Shown here in pieces: positions 26,001 through 29,377 of a DNA stretch of 29,377 nt. A program made the translations under genes and the position numbers. The notes beneath the pieces were generated by a model that saw only the letters and a list, made by a program, of their open reading frames with translations, did no database searches and was not told where the DNA came from. Every line of letters begins with the position of its first letter. Position 1 is the first letter of the stretch. Source of the DNA: Triparma columacea (lineage: Eukaryota > Sar > Bolidophyceae > Parmales > Triparmaceae); contig BRYA01001551.1 in NCBI GenBank assembly GCA_030267965.1, positions 1-29,377 on the forward strand. Direction: 5' to 3'.

Positions 26001-28281
26001 CACCTTCTGGAGCACACAGAAATCAAAGGACTATTCTATGGCATATTTTATTGAAGGAAAAAATGATGCAACAAAAATAAAAGTGTTTGGAAGCTCAAGG
26101 CATCATTGGGTTTCAATTGAACAAGAAATGAAGAAATGGATTGAGTTGAACTGGGCTAAGTGGGAAGAGGAGAAACCAGACTGGTTGACTGCTGTGAGGA
26201 AGGCTATGGTGCCAGTAGACTTCATTCCATCAGATGGAGATGCAAGAAGAAGAGAGAGTGTGAGAAGAGCAAGTGTTGATGCTGAAGCTGAGGGTGGTCT
26301 AGCAGGTGCTTTTAGAGCAAGTATTAGGAGAGCAAGTATTGGGTTGGACAATGGACGTGCACTGATTGCTTCACATGCTGTGAATGATACTACACAAGAC
26401 TATGCAGGTTTACATCCTAAACAAATAGGAAAGTTGTTGGGTGAGCAACTGTTGGTTGCATTGAGTTTTAGGAAAAAGGGAATGACAAAGGAGGAGGCAT
26501 TGAAGTTATTTATAGGGTCAAACTATGTTCTCAGACAGGCTGCAGAGAAATATGTGTTTGTCACACCAATGCTTGGAGCTGTTGTCAAGAGCAAATTGTG
26601 TAAGTTGAGGAGGGTAGAAGGTAGGGCTGCGGAGCTGGTGGAGAAGGATGGAAGAGAGATTGGAGAGTCTCTAGCGAGGAGCTTGGCTATTAATACTCAG
26701 CCAATTGCTGCAGTTGATGCCTTCATATTAAGTTTCTCTGCTCTACAGGAGCTTGATGAGGAATATGAATGGTTCAGACCTATGCTTGAGACAATTAGCT
26801 ACAGGCTTTTGGAGGAAGTTCCTTGGGGGTTAAAGGCAAGAGTGACTCTTGGGGCTATTACTAGTATGTCTGATCTGCTGACTGATGTGTATGTGACTTA
26901 CATGTTTTGGAGTGATAAGAAGTATGGGTACTTTAAGGCATCTTTGGCAAGTTTGGCATTGTCCATGGGGATTCAAATGTTGGCTGTTTGGGCAAATAAC
27001 AAAAATTTGGGAATGAAGAGAGTGTTGAGGGAATGGTTTCCTATTTTGATTGGCTTTAAACCTGCTGTAAATGCTTATAGGGTGGCGAATGGAGGAAAAC
27101 AAGAGGTAGGGATATCTGTTGACCCAATGGTGGAGATGACATATATGAAAGGGGCTGAGATGTTCGCAGAAGCTATACCTGGAGTGATCATCCAACTCAT
27201 GGCTATAGCGACAAGTGACAAAGATGTTGGAACTTCAGCATGGCTTTCAATTGCAGTGTCAGCAATTACAACAGGCTTTGCCTCTGCAACAATTAGTTAT
27301 GACTGGGACACAAACCCAGGTAATAGAGAAAAGTCACCAGACTTCTATGGATATATACCTGCAAAATCAAGCAAGAGAACAGTAGTTTTTGTTTCCATGA
27401 TGCTATTGACAGCAGGAATGCTTCTAATAAGGTGTACAACAATGGTTCTTCTTGGGTTGATGGGAGGTAGATGGGCCTTTCTTTACATTGGAGCTGACCT
27501 TAGCCTGTACATTTTGGTTAAGATATTGAGAGGTGACTTCTGGTACTGGTTCCCAACCGGGGGTTACATGGAGGTTGTGACGAGTATTGTGATGAGAGTG
27601 ACAGTAAAGATCACTGTAGACTTTACTTCAATCATGCACTTAAGACATCCTAATGAAGTTGGAGGCGTGTATTGGTTGTTTGGTCTTATGTTGACAATGT
27701 CAAGCCTACCAATAACCATATATATAGCTTCACCTTATGTTGACAACAACGCAATTGACATTGCATCATTGAATATGAATTATTTCATACCAATAACTAG
27801 CATGTGCTTTGCTGTCTTCTTTTTGAACATTGAAAAAAAGTACTTGAACACCTTCTGGAATATCCAGAGAGGGAAGGACTATTCAATGTCAAGTTTCCTT
27901 GATGGAGAAAGTGATGCAAAAAGATTTAAAGTCTTTAGAACATCAAGGCATCACTGGGTCTCAATTGAAAGAGAAATTAAGAAATGGGTTGAGTTGAACT
28001 GGGCTAAATGGGAAGAGGAGAAACCAGACTGGTTCACTGATGCGATGAAAGCAAAAGTACCTGTAGATTTCATTTCAGCAGATGGTGATGCTAGAAGGAG
28101 AGAGAGTGTGAGGAGAGCAAGTGTTGATGCTGAAGCTGAGGGTGGTCTAGCAGCTGCTTTGGGAGCAAGTATTAGGAGAGCAAGTGTTGGAGGCGCAGAT
28201 GATGGAGATATTATAGGGGTAGGAGGTGGGAGGGCCAAAGTAAGCAGTGTACTGCCGATTGAAGATGAGGAGGGAGAGTAG
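23095..28281 (+). CDS. START-like lipid-binding domains fused to two tandem XKR-like membrane modules (1728 aa, intronless)
   Basis: A single 5.2-kb exon; the start is the first ATG in frame. Order: acidic N-terminus (1-100); START/SRPBCC-like domain (about 125-310: FVHIEGDTHGVLLCEAVLDAPVEEC, then YLRIQNLGVGF..., WLFESLENRG); a second, shorter SRPBCC-like segment (about 330-480: ITARASHKEVAAFFWDL...LVVTVEH); then two tandem copies of a roughly 616-residue unit (about 497-1112 and 1113-1728). Each unit has a charged helical lead, about eight hydrophobic segments, and a basic tail. Within the membrane part the order DLLTDVYVTYMFW, EMFAEAIPGVIIQLM, SAWLS(V/I)AVSAITTGFASATISYDW and a 'GMLLIRCTT.VLLGLMGGRW' helix parallels XK-related proteins (D..SD.w.a..., E..lESaPQl.LQl, ...SY.RA, R..alalF). 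Tails contain RRESVRRASV and IRRAS(I/V)G, classic PKA-type sites. I infer a lipid-responsive scramblase-like protein; START-like calls are strong by pattern, XKR-like is moderate. Confidence 0.8.
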   Translation: MSTKDSTQQEDQHIVACSDVENGLQDLGKSIDFASEANEATFGAPEDVIDSINDNNMENGQVIRVDDPPDGLGGNENLMEEEEKAEGNKGSLVDIQTDEEIDRAALEALTKIIRNEPQDYTEEEKQAIRKGMEFYEKCKEGRNFDELKSPDERVKAKFVHIEGDTHGVLLCEAVLDAPVEECTAYDFIKDSRKRQADLKNKNIVKQHVRRINNHSQLYLRIQNLGVGFALREGHSKIIWKKEGDKAWIIYEDTTELMDDMPLGRRNILISFQTTWLFESLENRGTIKQTLASYASRYDIKGAVPVWLMNRLAIKTASNMIHIRRRFDKSKEIDAFKRQQIIAKFEEIAIEGAPGIESHFDEIDGAQEISSGLTGQTLIKAEKAMGWGKTSITARASHKEVAAFFWDLKSGVDSQLELHRVNNTTLVVTVEHKGHFTAAKFCKVDQNKTEVVLATRQEDLGKASSKQSVIKHLSRATEAAYYFDNLLKSTEAGEQDGRRFGEQLMERVNKRKVGDSKVEVVRDFIAANRALREISEQHGFMRTMLYAVVMNKLKRRATNEGEDKSEEEARGWEIGSAMTAVMLTTATPAHAVDEWAHQFNEVQEVMNEKAWLRPMLEEIVMKLFMKSTLGLKTRVIIGAATSMVDLLTDVYVTYMFWDDKKYGYFKASLSSLVASIGFQMLAVWGQNKNLGMKRVVREWIPILLGYKPAVDAYRVATGAKEKVGAAMETMTEMTAMKVIEMFAEAIPGVIIQLMAISTSDKEVGTSAWLSVAVSAITTGFASATISYDWDTDPAKREWAPDFYGYIPAKASKRTVVFVFMLLLSAGMLLIRCTTIVLLGLMGGRWVYLYIGADLGLYLLVKILMGDFWYWMPFGSNIEIVNSFFLRVIIKIVVDFTSIVQFRHPNEVGGAYWLFGLLLTMGSLPVSVYVASPYVDERAIDIASSIAKYFILITTLCFAVFFLNIERKYRHTFWSTQKSKDYSMAYFIEGKNDATKIKVFGSSRHHWVSIEQEMKKWIELNWAKWEEEKPDWLTAVRKAMVPVDFIPSDGDARRRESVRRASVDAEAEGGLAGAFRASIRRASIGLDNGRALIASHAVNDTTQDYAGLHPKQIGKLLGEQLLVALSFRKKGMTKEEALKLFIGSNYVLRQAAEKYVFVTPMLGAVVKSKLCKLRRVEGRAAELVEKDGREIGESLARSLAINTQPIAAVDAFILSFSALQELDEEYEWFRPMLETISYRLLEEVPWGLKARVTLGAITSMSDLLTDVYVTYMFWSDKKYGYFKASLASLALSMGIQMLAVWANNKNLGMKRVLREWFPILIGFKPAVNAYRVANGGKQEVGISVDPMVEMTYMKGAEMFAEAIPGVIIQLMAIATSDKDVGTSAWLSIAVSAITTGFASATISYDWDTNPGNREKSPDFYGYIPAKSSKRTVVFVSMMLLTAGMLLIRCTTMVLLGLMGGRWAFLYIGADLSLYILVKILRGDFWYWFPTGGYMEVVTSIVMRVTVKITVDFTSIMHLRHPNEVGGVYWLFGLMLTMSSLPITIYIASPYVDNNAIDIASLNMNYFIPITSMCFAVFFLNIEKKYLNTFWNIQRGKDYSMSSFLDGESDAKRFKVFRTSRHHWVSIEREIKKWVELNWAKWEEEKPDWFTDAMKAKVPVDFISADGDARRRESVRRASVDAEAEGGLAAALGASIRRASVGGADDGDIIGVGGGRAKVSSVLPIEDEEGE
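24583..28281 (+). repeat. internal tandem duplication (about 1.85-kb units) in the START-XKR gene
   Basis: Two units offset by exactly 1848 nt (616 codons) across their membrane cores, for example DLLTDVYVTYMFW at residues 644 and 1260. DNA identity is patchy: 87 of 90 bases match between 25381-25470 and 27229-27318, including nearly all synonymous positions, while other parts differ at many codons. Confidence 0.9.
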
Positions 28282-28380
28282 CTAATAGGGCAGCAACATT
28301 TGTATGATAAACTTATTTGATTTGGTTTAGTTGTGATCATTTTCAAAGTGTTTTAGGTGTATGTTGAGTACTGTGGGAGT
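28282..28380 (+). other. 3' flank of the START-XKR gene
   Basis: Short T/G-rich 3' flank following the TAG stop, with ATGATAAACTTATTTGATTT as possible 3'-end signal sequence. It grades directly into the C-depleted repeat DNA. Confidence 0.4.
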
Positions 28381-29377
28381 GTTAAAGTGGTTTGTGAGTA
28401 TTGTGAAAGTTTAGTAGAAGTATGTGTTATAGTGGTTTGTGAGTATTGAGGATGTGTAGTAGGTGTGTATGAAACTTTTGAGAGTTGTGGCAGTGTTATA
28501 GTGGTTTGTGAGTGTTGTAGTAGTGTTATAAATATGTAGGAGTTTTGAAGAATTGTGGAAGGGTTATAGTGGTAAGTGAGTATAATGGAAGAGTAGTGGA
28601 TGTGTATGGAGTTTTGAAGAATTTTGGTAGTGTTATAGTGATTTATGAGTATAATGGAAGTGAAGAAGATGTTTATGGGGATGAAAAAAAAGAGGGTGAG
28701 TGTGGTAATGAAGAGGAGAGAGAGGAGTTGAAGAAATTTAGTAGTGGAGAGGAGAGTATAAGGTTTAGTGGTGTAAATGTGTGTATGTAAATGTTAATGG
28801 GGTTTTAAAGAATTGAAAAGTGTTATAGTGATTTGCAAGTATGATGGAAGTGTAGAGAAGTGTATGGGGAAGAATAAAAGGAGGGTGAGTATGGTTATGG
28901 AGAAGAGAGAGAAGAAGAAAGGGAGGAGAGTGGTGGTTTGTGAGTATAATGGAAGTGAAGTAGATGTGTATAGGGGATGAATGAAAGAGTGAGTATGAAT
29001 GTAGTTGTGGAGAGAAGAAAGAAGAAGAAAAGGGTGAGAGTAGTGGTTTGTGAGTATAATGGAAGTGTAGTAATATTGTATGGGAATGAATAAAAGGAGT
29101 GTGAGGGTAGTTGTGGAGAGAAAAGAAGAAAGGAACAAAAAGTAGAAAAGAAGAGGATGTAATGTGGAGAGGGGTGTTTGTGTGTAAATGTAAAAAAAGG
29201 TGTGTGTATGTGAGTGAATGAGTGAATTTTTAGTAGTTTAAAGTGATTTAAAGTAATTTGAAGCGATTTGAAGTGATTTGAAGTGGTTTGAGGTGGTTTG
29301 AATTGGTTTTGAAGTGGTTTGAAGTGGTTTGAAGTGGTTTGAAGTGGTTTGAAGTGGTTTGAAGTGGTTTGAAGTGG
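28381..29377 (+). repeat. near cytosine-free degenerate repeat array
   Basis: By manual count only about 5 of 997 + strand bases are C. The array is built from a degenerate block (TATAGTGGTTTGTGAGTATA, then ATGGAAGTGTAG, TGTATGGGG and a GAGAAGAAG-rich piece) recurring at irregular spacing near 28388, 28436, 28498, 28565, 28636, 28823, 28932 and 29041. Reading frames through it are low complexity and repeat-derived, so no gene is called. It continues to the window edge. Confidence 0.85.
29228..29377 (+). repeat. 10-bp minisatellite GAAGTGGTTT
   Basis: Tandem decamers begin as degenerate copies (AAAGTGATTT, GAAGCGATTT) and become perfect GAAGTGGTTT from about 29310 to the right edge, so the array becomes more homogeneous outward and is cut by the window end. 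Confidence 0.9.

Noticed and set aside
28545..28790. 81-codon open frame on + strand and a 114-codon frame on - strand (28794-29138) in the right-end repeats
   Set aside because: Both are translations of the C-free repeat DNA: internal repetition follows the DNA units, stops are rare because of composition, and there is no fold, signal or start context to support a gene.

Overview
The window looks like nuclear DNA of a photosynthetic stramenopile (ochrophyte), perhaps a picoplanktonic group near the diatoms, bolidophytes or pelagophytes. The reasons are spliceosomal introns in nearly every gene (GT-AG, often with C-rich rather than T-rich tracts before the acceptor), a three-helix light-harvesting-family protein with a signal plus 'ASS-W' presequence, a serine hydroxymethyltransferase with a signal peptide ending in an ASAF-like 'STAF' motif, and a cytosolic ribosomal protein eS8. 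Phylum assignment is inference; the eukaryotic nature is certain. All gene models below were assembled by eye from frame continuity, splice consensus and family conservation. 24 coding introns were placed and all of them keep the frame.

Layout, left to right. 6-phosphogluconolactonase (-), plastid-type SHMT (-) and an LHC-family protein (-) form a head-to-tail run. A divergent promoter region follows, then ribosomal protein eS8 (+) and a membrane-anchored SET-domain protein (+). Next are a bifunctional methylene-THF dehydrogenase/cyclohydrolase (-), a divergent cis-prenyltransferase (+), a secreted glycoprotein of unknown function (-), a Q/G/H/N-rich disordered protein (-), S-adenosylmethionine decarboxylase with five exons (+), a bidomain chromate transporter with five exons (-), a berberine-bridge-type secreted flavoprotein oxidase (+) and a double-hotdog thioesterase (-). 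The last gene is an intronless 5.2-kb gene (+) encoding START-like lipid-binding domains followed by two tandem copies of a membrane module that resembles XK-related (XKR) scramblases. The window ends in about 1 kb of repeat DNA that contains almost no cytosine on the + strand.

The strongest candidates for something undescribed are: (1) the START-like + 2x XKR-like membrane protein, with clusters of PKA-type RRxS sites after each module and signs of conversion between the halves; (2) a family of introner-like repeats filling three introns of the two leftmost genes, carrying arrays of potential 5' splice sites and a 12-bp satellite; (3) the near C-free kilobase at the right end; and (4) a 39-codon upstream ORF whose stop overlaps the AdoMetDC start codon as ATGA. 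SHMT, FolD and AdoMetDC all touch one-carbon/SAM metabolism, but in a eukaryote this proximity is probably coincidental.
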